From: an uncultured Collinsella sp.
Lineage (GTDB): Bacteria; Actinomycetota; Coriobacteriia; Coriobacteriales; Coriobacteriaceae
Direction: 5' to 3'
Length of the DNA stretch: 39,440 bases
NCBI GenBank assembly: GCA_902496455.1
Contig: CABVAY010000019.1
Span: 1 to 39,440 of the forward strand
In this document: positions 8,243 to 16,609 of the stretch, piece after piece
Numbering within the stretch: position 1 is the stretch's first letter
Layout: the number at the start of each line of letters is the position of its first letter
Position numbers and translations under genes: made by a program
Notes under the pieces: generated by a model
What the model was told of the DNA's origin: nothing
Databases searched by the model: none
The model's input: the letters and a program-made list of their open reading frames with translations, nothing else

Positions 8243-9648
8243 GTGAGCACCCTCAACAAACCGATCGCGTGCTGCGCGACACCCGCATTCTGACGCTGCG
8301 CATTTGGGCTGTTGTCGGCTGCATTGTTATTGCTGCTGTCATCTTTAACCTTATGGGCATCCTGGCACCGGTTATTGAGTTTCTTGCCGTCGGCTCCATC
8401 ATTGCTTTTGTGATGTCCCCGATCACCAACTGGCTCGAGCACCATGGCGTGAATCGCGGCATCGGTTCGCTTATCGCGCTTATTGTTGTTGTTGCCGTGC
8501 TCGTCGGTGTCGTTTGTATCTTGTCGCCGATTCTCTTTGGTCAGATCATGGAAGTTCTGAGCCGCCTGCCCGAGCAGCTTCGTGTTGCGGGTGGCGACCT
8601 CAACGAGATGATCTCGCATGCCAAGACGCTCAACAATACGCCGCTCAAGGAGTATTTGGACGATAATCTTTCGTCCCTGGTTACCGTGGCATCGAAGTAT
8701 GTGTCTCAGATTGCTGCCGAGCTTGGTCGCGGTGTGTTCCCGCTCATCACCAATACGGCCTCGCAGTTGTTCGTGATCTTCCTTGGTCTGGTGCTTGCCT
8801 ACTGGATGGCCTGCGACTACCCTCGCATGCATCACGAGATTTGCACCATCATCGGTCAGGAGAAGGAGACCTCGTACCGCTTTATGGTCGCCATCCTTTC
8901 TCGCTCTGTCGGCGGCTACATGCGCGGTATGGTCGTGACGTCCATCTGCGGTGGTTTCCTCGCCTTTATCGGTTTTATGATCATCGGCCATCCGTATGCG
9001 GCGCTCATGGCTATCTTTACCGGCATCATGCATTTGGTTCCGGTCGTCGGTCCCTGGGTGAGCGCAGCAATCGCCACAGTGCTCGGTTTCATGTTCAGCC
9101 CCATGTTGGCGTTATGGACGCTCATCGTGACGATGGTCGCGCAAAACGTCACCGACAATGTGATTTCGCCTAAGGTCATGCAGAGCTCAGTGCAGGTGCA
9201 TCCCATTATGAGCCTTACGGCTCTCGTTATTGGTTCGGCACTCATGGGGCCCATCGGCATGATTATTGCCATCCCGCTTTGTGCGGCCCTCAAGGGCATC
9301 TTCGTGTACTACTTCGAGAATGAGACCGGCCGTCAGCTTGTGGCCTATGACGGAGCCGTGTTTAAGGGCACGCCGTACCGCGATGCCGATGGCAACCCGG
9401 TCGCCGCCTACGACGCGCTCGGCGACGACACCTTCATCTATGAGTCCGAGCTCATCGGTAACGAGACTGCGCCCGAGGCCCAGGCGATGCCTAAGCCCGA
9501 GTTCGATAATCCCTGGATCAAGCTCTTGGGTTTGCAACCCGATGCCACGGGCTTCTTCAAGAATCCCTTCGCCAAGGACGATGACTCCAACTCGGACGAC
9601 GACACCAAAACCGGCATCGACGGCTCCATGGACGATGATGACAACTAG
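8239..9648 (+). CDS. AI-2E family transporter (PerM/TqsA type)
   Basis: A 469-residue polytopic membrane protein with about eight membrane helices in the usual pattern: a pair near residues 20-60, another near 75-95, and a cluster in 170-360. Family-typical stretches include GYMRGMVVTSICGGFLAFIG and MHLVPVVGPWVSA. The last 100 residues are hydrophilic and end in an Asp-rich tail, beyond the usual family length. Known members export autoinducer-2 or work as ion antiporters; the substrate here is unknown. The 4-bp ATGA overlap with the sigma gene implies co-expression. Confidence 0.85.
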   Translation: MSEHPQQTDRVLRDTRILTLRIWAVVGCIVIAAVIFNLMGILAPVIEFLAVGSIIAFVMSPITNWLEHHGVNRGIGSLIALIVVVAVLVGVVCILSPILFGQIMEVLSRLPEQLRVAGGDLNEMISHAKTLNNTPLKEYLDDNLSSLVTVASKYVSQIAAELGRGVFPLITNTASQLFVIFLGLVLAYWMACDYPRMHHEICTIIGQEKETSYRFMVAILSRSVGGYMRGMVVTSICGGFLAFIGFMIIGHPYAALMAIFTGIMHLVPVVGPWVSAAIATVLGFMFSPMLALWTLIVTMVAQNVTDNVISPKVMQSSVQVHPIMSLTALVIGSALMGPIGMIIAIPLCAALKGIFVYYFENETGRQLVAYDGAVFKGTPYRDADGNPVAAYDALGDDTFIYESELIGNETAPEAQAMPKPEFDNPWIKLLGLQPDATGFFKNPFAKDDDSNSDDDTKTGIDGSMDDDDN

Positions 9649-9699
9649 CGGGGTAATTCGGATTAATATTCATACGCGCTAACATGCAATTTCGCTGAA

Positions 9700-9728
9700 G
9701 GGCCGGCATTGTGCCGACCCTCTTTTTT
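9700..9728 (+). terminator. Terminator after the AI-2E gene
   Basis: GGGCCGGCA and TGCCGACCC pair with one mismatch around a 3-nt loop, followed by TCTTTTTT. It closes the stress-operon transcript. Confidence 0.7.
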
Positions 9729-9754
9729 GCACTTGCGCGGCGGGATGGTAATAT
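9727..9754 (+). promoter_or_regulatory. Candidate alaS promoter
   Basis: TAATAT at 9749-9754 is a good -10. TTGCAC at 9727-9732 gives a 16-nt spacer but a weak -35. The leader is only about 40 nt, too short for a T-box. Confidence 0.45.
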
Positions 9755-9800
9755 CGTTACGTTTGAACTGTTTCGATGTGAAACCGAGGAGATTCCCTCT

Positions 9801-12458
9801 ATGAGTGCTGACTACCCGTCAATGACTACGGCCGAGATCCGCTCCAAGTTCCTCAACTTCTTTGAGGAGCGCGGTCTTAAGCTCTATCCTTCTTCGTCCC
9901 TCGTCCCCGATGATCCCTCGCTGCTGCTTGCCAACGCCGGCATGAACCAGTTTAAGGAGTACTACCAGGGCAAGAAGACCATGAAGGAGATCGGCGCGAT
10001 TTCCTGCCAGAAGTGCGTCCGCACCAACGACATCGATTGCATCGGCGAGGACGGTCGTCACCTGTCGTTCTTCGAGATGCTCGGCGATTTCTCTTTTGGC
10101 GGCGTCTCCAAGGAGCAGGCTTGCGCATGGGCCTTTGAGCTCATCACCAAGGAGTTCAAGCTGCCGCTCGACCGCCTGTACTTTACCGTCTTTACCGAGG
10201 ACGACGAGACCCACGACGTGTGGCGTTCTCTGGGCGTTGCCGAGGACCACATCTCCCGCCTGGGCGAGGACGACAACTTCTGGGCCGCTGGCCCCACCGG
10301 CCCCTGCGGTCCGTGCTCCGAGATCTACTTTGACATGGGCGAGGAGGTCGGCTGCGGCAGCCCCGACTGCAAGCCTGGCTGCGACTGCGACCGCTTCCTT
10401 GAGTTCTGGAACCTCGTGTTTACCCAGTACGACCGTCAGGAGGACGGCTCCATGCCGGAGCTGCCGCACCGCAACCTCGATACGGGCATGGGCCTGGAGC
10501 GCATGGCCGCCATCATGCAGCACAAGACCGCCAATTACGACGGCGACTTGATGCAGCATCTCATCAAGCTGGGCGAGGAGATCAGCGGCAAGACCTATGA
10601 CGCCGATGATTACTCCGGCGCCAGCCGCTCGCTGCGCATCATCGCCGATCACTCCCGTGCCGTCGACTTTATGATTTCCGACGGCATCCTCCCCGGTAAC
10701 GAGGGTCGCGAGTACGTCCTTCGCCGTCTGCTCCGCCGTGCCGTGTTCCACGGTCGCCTGCTGGGTATCGAGGGTGCCTTCCTGACCAAGTTCATCGACG
10801 AGGTCAACGCTCAGATGGGCGAGGCCTATCCTGAGCTGCTCAAGAACGTCGCGCTCGTCAAGGGTATCGTCGCCTCCGAGGAGGAGCGTTTCTCCACGAC
10901 GCTCGACAACGGTCGCGTCTACCTGGATGAGGCCCTGGCAGCGCTTGCCGAGGGTGCTGTGCTTCCGGGCGATGTTGCCTTTAAGCTGCACGACACCTTT
11001 GGTTTCCCCATCGACCTGACCGTCGAGATCGCCGGCACCGCTGGCCACGATGTCGACATGGACGGCTTTACCGCCTGCATGGAGGACCAGAAGGCCCGCG
11101 CCCGCGCTAACGCAAAGGGCGATGCCTGGGGCAGCTTCAACGATGTGTGGGTCGAGCTTTCCGACAAGGTCGCAGCGACCGAGTTCGACGGCTATGACAA
11201 CGATGTGATCGAGGGCGCCAAGGTTGTCGCCATCGTGCGCAACGGCGAGTCCGTCGAGTCCGCTGCCGCCGGCGAGGACGTCGAGGTCGTGCTCGACCGC
11301 ACCCCGTTCTACGCCGAGATGGGTGGCCAGCAGGGCGATGCCGGAAAGCTTTCCGCCGAGGGCGTTGTTCTTACCGTTTCCGATACCAAGAACCACAACG
11401 GCCTGTATGCCCACGTCGCGCACGTTGCCGAGGGCACGCTGACCGTCGGTGCCGCTGTGACCGCGGCGCTCGACGCCGAGCGCCGTGGCTTCCTGCGCCG
11501 CAACCACACCGCCACGCACCTGCTCGACGCTGCCCTTAAGCAGGTCCTGGGCGAGCACGTCTCCCAGGCCGGCTCGCTGGTGACGCCCGAGCACCTGCGC
11601 TTTGACTTTACACACTTCGAGGCCCTGTCCTCCGAGCAGCTCAAGGCTGTCGAGGACCTGGTCAACCAGCAGATCTTCGCTTCCAAGCCGGTCGTGACCC
11701 GTGTCATGGGCATCGACGAGGCTAAGGCTGCCGGCGCTGTCGCCCTGTTTGGCGAGAAGTACGGTGACGTCGTCCGCGTTGTCTCCGTGGGCGCTGAGGA
11801 CCAGCCGTTCTCCCGCGAACTCTGCGGTGGCACGCACGCTGCCAACACCGCCGAGATCGGCCTGTTCAAGATCATTTCCGAGTCCTCCACAGGCTCCAAT
11901 GTCCGCCGTATCGAGGCCGTGACCTCTAAGGGTGCTCTCGACTATATGGCCGACCGCCTGGCACTCGTTGACGCCGCCGCCGCTGCGCTCAAGTGCCGCG
12001 TCGACGAGGTTCCCGCCCGTGTGGAGAACCTGCAGGCCGAACTGCGCGAGACGTCCAACAAGCTCAAAAAGGCTCTGACCGGTGGTTCCTCCGACGCCAT
12101 TTCCAGCGCCATCGAGGGTGCTGTCGAGCTCGACGGCTATAAGCTCGTCGTTGCTGAGCTCCAGGGCCTTGAGGCTGCCGACCTGCGCAACGTATGGGAT
12201 ACCGTGCACCAGAAGGTGGCCGGCCCTGTCGCTTGTGTCATCGCCAGCGTGACTGAGAAGGGCACTCCGGCCCTGCTCGCTGCCGGCTCCGATGACGCCG
12301 TGAAGGCCGGGTTCCACGCCGGTTACGTGATCAAGCAGATCGCGGGCCTGGTCGACGGTCGCGGTGGTGGCCGTCCCAACATGGCCCAGGCCGGTGGCAA
12401 GAATGCTGCCGGCATCGCCGATGCCCTCGCGGCCGCTAAGACCGCGCTCGGCGCCTAA
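9801..12458 (+). CDS. alaS: Alanyl-tRNA synthetase
   Basis: Charges tRNA-Ala. The 885-residue protein has the full bacterial layout: class II catalytic core (about 10-260), tRNA-recognition region, editing domain and C-terminal domain. Editing metal ligands are visible as HTATH and CGGTH. A cysteine-rich insertion, GCGSPDCKPGCDC, sits in the catalytic region. ATG 9801 has GAGGAG about 9 nt upstream and begins the conserved TTAEIRSKFL segment; a longer upstream reading would overlap the terminator and promoter. The ruvX start follows within 20 nt. Confidence 0.98.
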   Translation: MSADYPSMTTAEIRSKFLNFFEERGLKLYPSSSLVPDDPSLLLANAGMNQFKEYYQGKKTMKEIGAISCQKCVRTNDIDCIGEDGRHLSFFEMLGDFSFGGVSKEQACAWAFELITKEFKLPLDRLYFTVFTEDDETHDVWRSLGVAEDHISRLGEDDNFWAAGPTGPCGPCSEIYFDMGEEVGCGSPDCKPGCDCDRFLEFWNLVFTQYDRQEDGSMPELPHRNLDTGMGLERMAAIMQHKTANYDGDLMQHLIKLGEEISGKTYDADDYSGASRSLRIIADHSRAVDFMISDGILPGNEGREYVLRRLLRRAVFHGRLLGIEGAFLTKFIDEVNAQMGEAYPELLKNVALVKGIVASEEERFSTTLDNGRVYLDEALAALAEGAVLPGDVAFKLHDTFGFPIDLTVEIAGTAGHDVDMDGFTACMEDQKARARANAKGDAWGSFNDVWVELSDKVAATEFDGYDNDVIEGAKVVAIVRNGESVESAAAGEDVEVVLDRTPFYAEMGGQQGDAGKLSAEGVVLTVSDTKNHNGLYAHVAHVAEGTLTVGAAVTAALDAERRGFLRRNHTATHLLDAALKQVLGEHVSQAGSLVTPEHLRFDFTHFEALSSEQLKAVEDLVNQQIFASKPVVTRVMGIDEAKAAGAVALFGEKYGDVVRVVSVGAEDQPFSRELCGGTHAANTAEIGLFKIISESSTGSNVRRIEAVTSKGALDYMADRLALVDAAAAALKCRVDEVPARVENLQAELRETSNKLKKALTGGSSDAISSAIEGAVELDGYKLVVAELQGLEAADLRNVWDTVHQKVAGPVACVIASVTEKGTPALLAAGSDDAVKAGFHAGYVIKQIAGLVDGRGGGRPNMAQAGGKNAAGIADALAAAKTALGA

Positions 12459-12475
12459 TAACCTAAGTAGTCGCT

Positions 12476-12904
12476 GTGGTCGCGCTTGCGCTGGACATAG
12501 GGGAGACCAGGATTGGCATCGCCGTCTCGAGCCGTGATGGCAAGATGGCGATGCCCGTCAAGGTGCTCCCGGCCGCCGAGGTCACCGGTATGGCCAAGAC
12601 TTTCCGCTACCTGGTCGAGGACTATGAGCCCGACATCCTGGTAAGCGGACGTCCCTTGACCATGGCCGGTGAGCCCGGCCCCCAGGCCGAGCGCGTCGCC
12701 GCCGTGGCCCAAAAGATTGCCGACGAGCTCGAACTTCCTCTGGAGTTTGAGGACGAGCGTCTGTCCTCGCAGGAGGCCAAGCGAATCCTGCGAGAGCAGG
12801 GACTCAACGAAAAGCAGATGAGGGGCAAGATTGACATGATCGCCGCCAGCCTGTTCTTGCAGACATGGCTCGATCGTAAAAACGAGGAGGTTTCGCATGC
12901 CTAA
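12476..12904 (+). CDS. ruvX: RuvX/YqgF family Holliday junction resolvase-like nuclease
   Basis: A 142-residue RNase H-fold protein. YqgF proteins act in pre-16S rRNA 5' maturation and are also annotated as putative Holliday junction resolvases. The acidic motif LALDIGETRIGIAV (Asp near residue 7) and FEDERLSSQEA are visible. It starts with GTG 12476, with only a weak ribosome site, so translation probably depends on alaS read-through. Its end overlaps the mltG start by 8 bp. The alaS-yqgF-mltG order is common in Gram-positive bacteria. Confidence 0.9.
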   Translation: MVALALDIGETRIGIAVSSRDGKMAMPVKVLPAAEVTGMAKTFRYLVEDYEPDILVSGRPLTMAGEPGPQAERVAAVAQKIADELELPLEFEDERLSSQEAKRILREQGLNEKQMRGKIDMIAASLFLQTWLDRKNEEVSHA

Positions 12905-14330
12905 CGCTTCCGATCCGCGCCAGCAGAATCGTACACGGCAGCCAGCGTCGCGCCCTGCCCAGCCTGGCCAGCGTTCGGCACAGCCGACGCAGCGCGCAGC
13001 TCAGTCTGTCGCGCGCCCGGCGCAGTCCTTCTCTCATTCGACCCAATCTGTTCAACGGACGGGTCAGCAGCCTTCTGCTCGTTCGATTCAGCATTCGGCT
13101 TCTCACGCGGCTCAGCAGCCCACTGCTCGTACGGCCCAGCCTGCAGGCGGTACCCGCTTTAAGCAGCAGGCACCTACCCAGCGAACGCAGGCCCCCCAAT
13201 CGCATTCGCATCACGCTCGCGGTTCGCATGGCGTTGCTCCGGCGACCCGCTCGAGCTACAACACGCATACTCGTCGCGGTTCTCAAAAGAAGAGCTCTCC
13301 GGTTCCCATGATCATCGGCGTTGTGGTGGCGGTGCTTGCGCTTGTCGCGATCGTTTTCTTTGTCGTGCCGGCCGTCAGGGGCTTCTTTGCCGGTGAGGAT
13401 ACGAAGGTCACGGCTGGTCAGCAGGTTACGGTAACCATTCCCGACGGTGCTTCGGGCGATACGATCGCCACGATTCTCTCCGAGAACCATATCGTCGAAA
13501 ATCCCAAGGATTATTATGCGGCGGTGAAAAAGCTCAACGCCGATATGTCGCTCAAGCCTGGTGTTTATTCGTTCACCACACTCATGGATGCGACCAAGGT
13601 TGTTCAGCAGCTCATGGAAGGCCCCAACGCGGGCTCCAGTGCGCTGACTATCCCTGAGGGCCTGACGGTCGATCAAGTCGCCGACCGTGTGGCCCAGGCC
13701 TACGACAGCATCTCTAAGGAAGACTTCCTCAACCAGGCCAAGGCCTCCAACTACGTGGACGACTATAGCTTCCTTAAGGGCGCCGCCAACGATTCGCTCG
13801 AGGGTTTCTTGTTCCCCAAGACCTATTCGTTGGGTGATTTGCCGACGGCCGATGGCGTGATTCGCGCTATGCTCGATCAGTTTAAGACCGAGTACAAGTC
13901 GCTTGACTTTGCGAGCTGCGAAGCCAAGATCAAGGAACGCTACGGTGTGGAGATGTCCGACTACGACATCGTCAACTTGGCCTCTATCGTTGAGCGCGAG
14001 GGCCTCAACGCCGACCAGCGCGCGCACGTGGCCTCGGTCTTCTACAACCGTCTTGCCGGCAAGCTCGATGGTCTGCGCTATCTCAACAGCGATGCGACCA
14101 TGATGTATGTCACCGGTGGCGAGGTTACCGCCGACGACCTGCAGAGCGATAGTCCGTATAACACCTATAAGCATGAGGGTCTGCCACCCACGCCCATCTG
14201 CTCTCCGTCGCTCGAGGCACTCAAGGCCACGCTTGAGCCGACCGACTCCGATGACCTGTATTTCTACATTACGCAGGACGAGGAGTACTTCTCGCAAACC
14301 TACGAAGAGCATCAACAGTCTTGGAATTAG
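12897..14330 (+). CDS. mltG: Endolytic murein transglycosylase with long N-terminal tail
   Basis: Cleaves nascent peptidoglycan strands at the membrane, setting glycan chain length. The 477 residues comprise a 135-residue Gln/Ala/Ser/Arg/Pro-rich cytoplasmic tail, one membrane helix (about 137-158), and an outside YceG domain. That domain has EGFLFPKTY at 302-310 and LASIVEREG at 361-369, where Glu366 is the predicted catalytic acid. The tail is much longer than in the E. coli enzyme and is of low complexity. GAGG lies at the right distance before ATG 12897. It overlaps ruvX upstream and is followed after 1 nt by the yqeG-like start. Confidence 0.92.
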   Translation: MPNASDPRQQNRTRQPASRPAQPGQRSAQPTQRAAQSVARPAQSFSHSTQSVQRTGQQPSARSIQHSASHAAQQPTARTAQPAGGTRFKQQAPTQRTQAPQSHSHHARGSHGVAPATRSSYNTHTRRGSQKKSSPVPMIIGVVVAVLALVAIVFFVVPAVRGFFAGEDTKVTAGQQVTVTIPDGASGDTIATILSENHIVENPKDYYAAVKKLNADMSLKPGVYSFTTLMDATKVVQQLMEGPNAGSSALTIPEGLTVDQVADRVAQAYDSISKEDFLNQAKASNYVDDYSFLKGAANDSLEGFLFPKTYSLGDLPTADGVIRAMLDQFKTEYKSLDFASCEAKIKERYGVEMSDYDIVNLASIVEREGLNADQRAHVASVFYNRLAGKLDGLRYLNSDATMMYVTGGEVTADDLQSDSPYNTYKHEGLPPTPICSPSLEALKATLEPTDSDDLYFYITQDEEYFSQTYEEHQQSWN

Positions 14331-14331
14331 C

Positions 14332-14829
14332 ATGAGGATTTTTAGCCCCAAACGTTACGTTGCCTCGGTCGATCGCATCGACCTTGATACCCTTTGGGCC
14401 GACGGCAAACGCGCCATTCTGCTCGATCGCGATAACACCCTGGTGCCGCGCGACACCGAGCAGGTTCCCGCCGCGGTTTCCGCTTGGCTCGATACCGCCC
14501 GCGCCAAAGGCTTTAAGCTGTGCATGGTGTCCAACAACTGGCATCGCGACCAGGTCATGGCATCAGCACGCGAGCTGGGACTCGAGGCCATCAGCCACGC
14601 CATGAAGCCGGCACCGTTTGCCCTCAAGGCGGGTCTTAAGCGCCTCGGCGCCACGGCCGACGAGACGGTGCTGATCGGTGATCAGCTCTACACGGACGTG
14701 TGGAGCGGCAACTTCGCCGGCGTCGATACCATCCTGGTAAAGCCGCAGGCCACGCAGGACCTGTGGTATACGCAGATCTTCCGTATCTTTGAGCGCCGGG
14801 CCCTGCGCGACCTTCCCTGCGAGGAATAG
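14332..14829 (+). CDS. YqeG-family HAD IIIA phosphatase
   Basis: A 165-residue HAD-superfamily protein. The nucleophile motif DRDNTLVP places the aspartates at 32 and 34. Later HAD motifs are SNN near residue 65, a Lys in HAMKPAP, and IGDQLYTD. Some YqeG-like proteins act as phosphatidylglycerophosphate phosphatases, but the substrate here is not readable. ATG 14332 follows the mltG stop by one base; any longer upstream reading is out of frame with mltG and lacks support. Confidence 0.87.
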   Translation: MRIFSPKRYVASVDRIDLDTLWADGKRAILLDRDNTLVPRDTEQVPAAVSAWLDTARAKGFKLCMVSNNWHRDQVMASARELGLEAISHAMKPAPFALKAGLKRLGATADETVLIGDQLYTDVWSGNFAGVDTILVKPQATQDLWYTQIFRIFERRALRDLPCEE

Positions 14830-14837
14830 GTCTCGTC

Positions 14838-15371
14838 ATGTCCCAGCACACCAAACACGGCTGCGACCATATCTTCTTTATCGGCTTTTTGGGCGCGGGC
14901 AAATCGACGCTCGCGCGCAACGTCGGCACTATGTTCAAGCGGCGTTTTATCGATACCGACCGCCTAGTCGTCCGCCGTTGCGGCAAGTCGGTAACCGAGA
15001 TTTTTGAGACCGAGGGTGAGGATCGTTTTCGCGAGCTCGAGACCTCGGCGCTCCGTTCGCTCCAAAGCGAGCGCAGTCTGTTGGTTTCGTGCGGTGGCGG
15101 TATCGTCGAGACGCCGGTGAATATTGAGCTGATGCACGAAATGGGTACGTGCGTGTACCTCGAGGGCGACTTTGAGGATTCGATTCGCCAGATTCGTCGG
15201 TCCGACACGCGCCCCGATTTCCGCTCGCCCGAGCATGCCGCGCGCTTGTTTGAGCATCGCCGTCCGCTGTATCGCCAGGCCGCCGATATTACCCTTGATA
15301 TTCGCAACAAGTCCTTCGAGGACGTTTCCTACCTTTGTGCCGAGATGCTTTTGGAGCGTGGACTGCTATGA
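14838..15371 (+). CDS. aroK: Shikimate kinase
   Basis: Phosphorylates shikimate at the 3-hydroxyl, the fifth step of chorismate synthesis. The protein has 177 residues. Walker A GFLGAGKS is at 16-23, the shikimate-binding DTD follows near 40, and a CGGGIVE motif lies near 88. Arginines expected in the lid region (RPDFRS) are present. The gene begins 8 nt after the phosphatase gene and overlaps the start of the AroB homologue by 4 bp (ATGA). Confidence 0.93.
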   Translation: MSQHTKHGCDHIFFIGFLGAGKSTLARNVGTMFKRRFIDTDRLVVRRCGKSVTEIFETEGEDRFRELETSALRSLQSERSLLVSCGGGIVETPVNIELMHEMGTCVYLEGDFEDSIRQIRRSDTRPDFRSPEHAARLFEHRRPLYRQAADITLDIRNKSFEDVSYLCAEMLLERGLL

Positions 15372-16477
15372 TTCGCCGCCAACTGATCAATTTCCAAAAC
15401 CGCAGCGTCGATGTCCGTGTCGGATTGGGCGCGTTCGATGAGCTGTCGCGTATGTTTGCCTCGGCTGTGGGCAAGCCTAAGCGCGCGATGGTGGTTTGGA
15501 ACTCCGCCTCGTCAGAACGTTTTGATGAGGTCGTCGAGCATGCGCTGGTCGACGCCGGTTTTGCCGTGTCGCAGTTCTCCCTTGAGGTTTCGCCTGCTGG
15601 TGCCACGCTGGCCGATGCCGATGCTATCTTTGGCGCCTTGTCTGCCAACGGCATTACCTGCGACGATCTGGTTGTCGCCGTTGGCGATGCCGCAACCTGC
15701 TCGGTTGTTAGCTGGTGCGCCAACCAGTGGTGTGGCCGAACCGAGTGCGCGCTGCTGCCGACGACCTTCGACGCCATGCTCACGGTCGCGACGACCATGA
15801 AGCCGCTCATTGCCTCGTCGTCGAATGCGCTTCCCGCTATCGCGTTCCGTCCCGAACCGGGCTTGGTCGTGTGTGACCTCGACCTTGTTCGCGAGGCGGA
15901 CCCCGAGGACCTCAAGCTCGGCTATGTGGTACTTGTTGGCACCATGCTTTCGAGCAGTAAGTCCCGTTGGAATCAGTTTACTGAGACCGTCCCCGAGATT
16001 CTCGCGGGCGAGGAGGTCGCGCTCGTCAATGCCGTTCAATGGTCTCAGACTGCCCGCAAGGACGTACTGATGGCCACGAACCCGAGCGCTCGCCATGCGC
16101 TCGATTTTGGCAAGACGGGGGAGCGTACCCTGCGCGCCTGCTTGGGCGATGCCGCTTCGCAGGCCCCTGCCTACCAGCTGTTGTCCGAGGGCATTCGCTT
16201 TGAGGCACGCCTTGCCCACGACGCCTGCGACTTCGATATCGATTACGTCTTTGAGGTCGATGACTGTCTGGAGGACTTTGGTATCGAGGAACTTGCCTTC
16301 GATCTGGAGCCTGCCGCATATATCGAGGAGTTCCGCAGACAGCAGTTCGCGCGCTCAAACCGCAGCATGCTGCCGCTGCCCGCGGCACTCGGCGCCATTC
16401 GCCTAACGAACGTTGAGGACGAGGTTCTTGAGCGCCATGCTCACGCCTACTTGGCTTCTCGTAAAGAACTTCTCTAA
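15368..16477 (+). CDS. Degenerate 3-dehydroquinate synthase (AroB) homologue
   Basis: A 369-residue protein in the usual AroB place after aroK. The N-terminal NAD-binding half is recognisable (VRVGLGAFDEL near residue 18, AVGDAATCSVVSW near 105, LLPTTFDAML near 135). Key catalytic elements are not: the DSSVGGKTGVN lysine motif is replaced (TVATTMKPLIASS), the Glu zinc ligand region reads LKLGYVVLVG, and the usual GHTxGHA zinc motif reads FGKTGERT. It may be inactive, altered in reaction, or regulatory. There is no frameshift or stop, so it looks maintained. ATG 15368 overlaps the aroK stop. Confidence 0.7.
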   Translation: MIRRQLINFQNRSVDVRVGLGAFDELSRMFASAVGKPKRAMVVWNSASSERFDEVVEHALVDAGFAVSQFSLEVSPAGATLADADAIFGALSANGITCDDLVVAVGDAATCSVVSWCANQWCGRTECALLPTTFDAMLTVATTMKPLIASSSNALPAIAFRPEPGLVVCDLDLVREADPEDLKLGYVVLVGTMLSSSKSRWNQFTETVPEILAGEEVALVNAVQWSQTARKDVLMATNPSARHALDFGKTGERTLRACLGDAASQAPAYQLLSEGIRFEARLAHDACDFDIDYVFEVDDCLEDFGIEELAFDLEPAAYIEEFRRQQFARSNRSMLPLPAALGAIRLTNVEDEVLERHAHAYLASRKELL

Positions 16478-16483
16478 GATTTA

Positions 16484-16577
16484 TTGACTTCCATCGTCTT
16501 TCGTATCATGTTGAGGGGCGGGTTTTCAATCGGTTGCGGATCGCATGCGATTCCGTCGTTCGGTTGAGACCCGTCCC
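16484..16577 (+). promoter_or_regulatory. Structured leader before the Xaa-Pro peptidase gene
   Basis: Bases 16515-16577 fold into a long near-continuous hairpin. The outer arms 16515-16532 and 16561-16577 pair with several G-U wobbles and one bulge. The inner hairpin 16537-16555 includes the palindrome TCGCATGCGA. No T-run follows, so it is not a standard terminator. A weak promoter-like pair lies just upstream (TTATTG 16481-16486, 17-nt spacer, TATCAT 16504-16509). It may stabilise or control the peptidase mRNA. Confidence 0.5.
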
Positions 16578-16609
16578 GTCTATCTTGAGACAACAAGAAA
16601 GGAATCTGC

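Noticed and set aside
9729..9800. T-box leader before alaS
   Set aside because: The space between terminator and start is about 70 nt, too short, and no T-box motif is seen.
9819..12317. An 832-codon open frame antisense to alaS
   Set aside because: It mirrors the GC-rich codon pattern of alaS, has low-complexity composition and no family motif; alaS is certain.
16515..16577. Terminator of the aroK-aroB transcript
   Set aside because: The stem is strong, but no T-run follows on either side.
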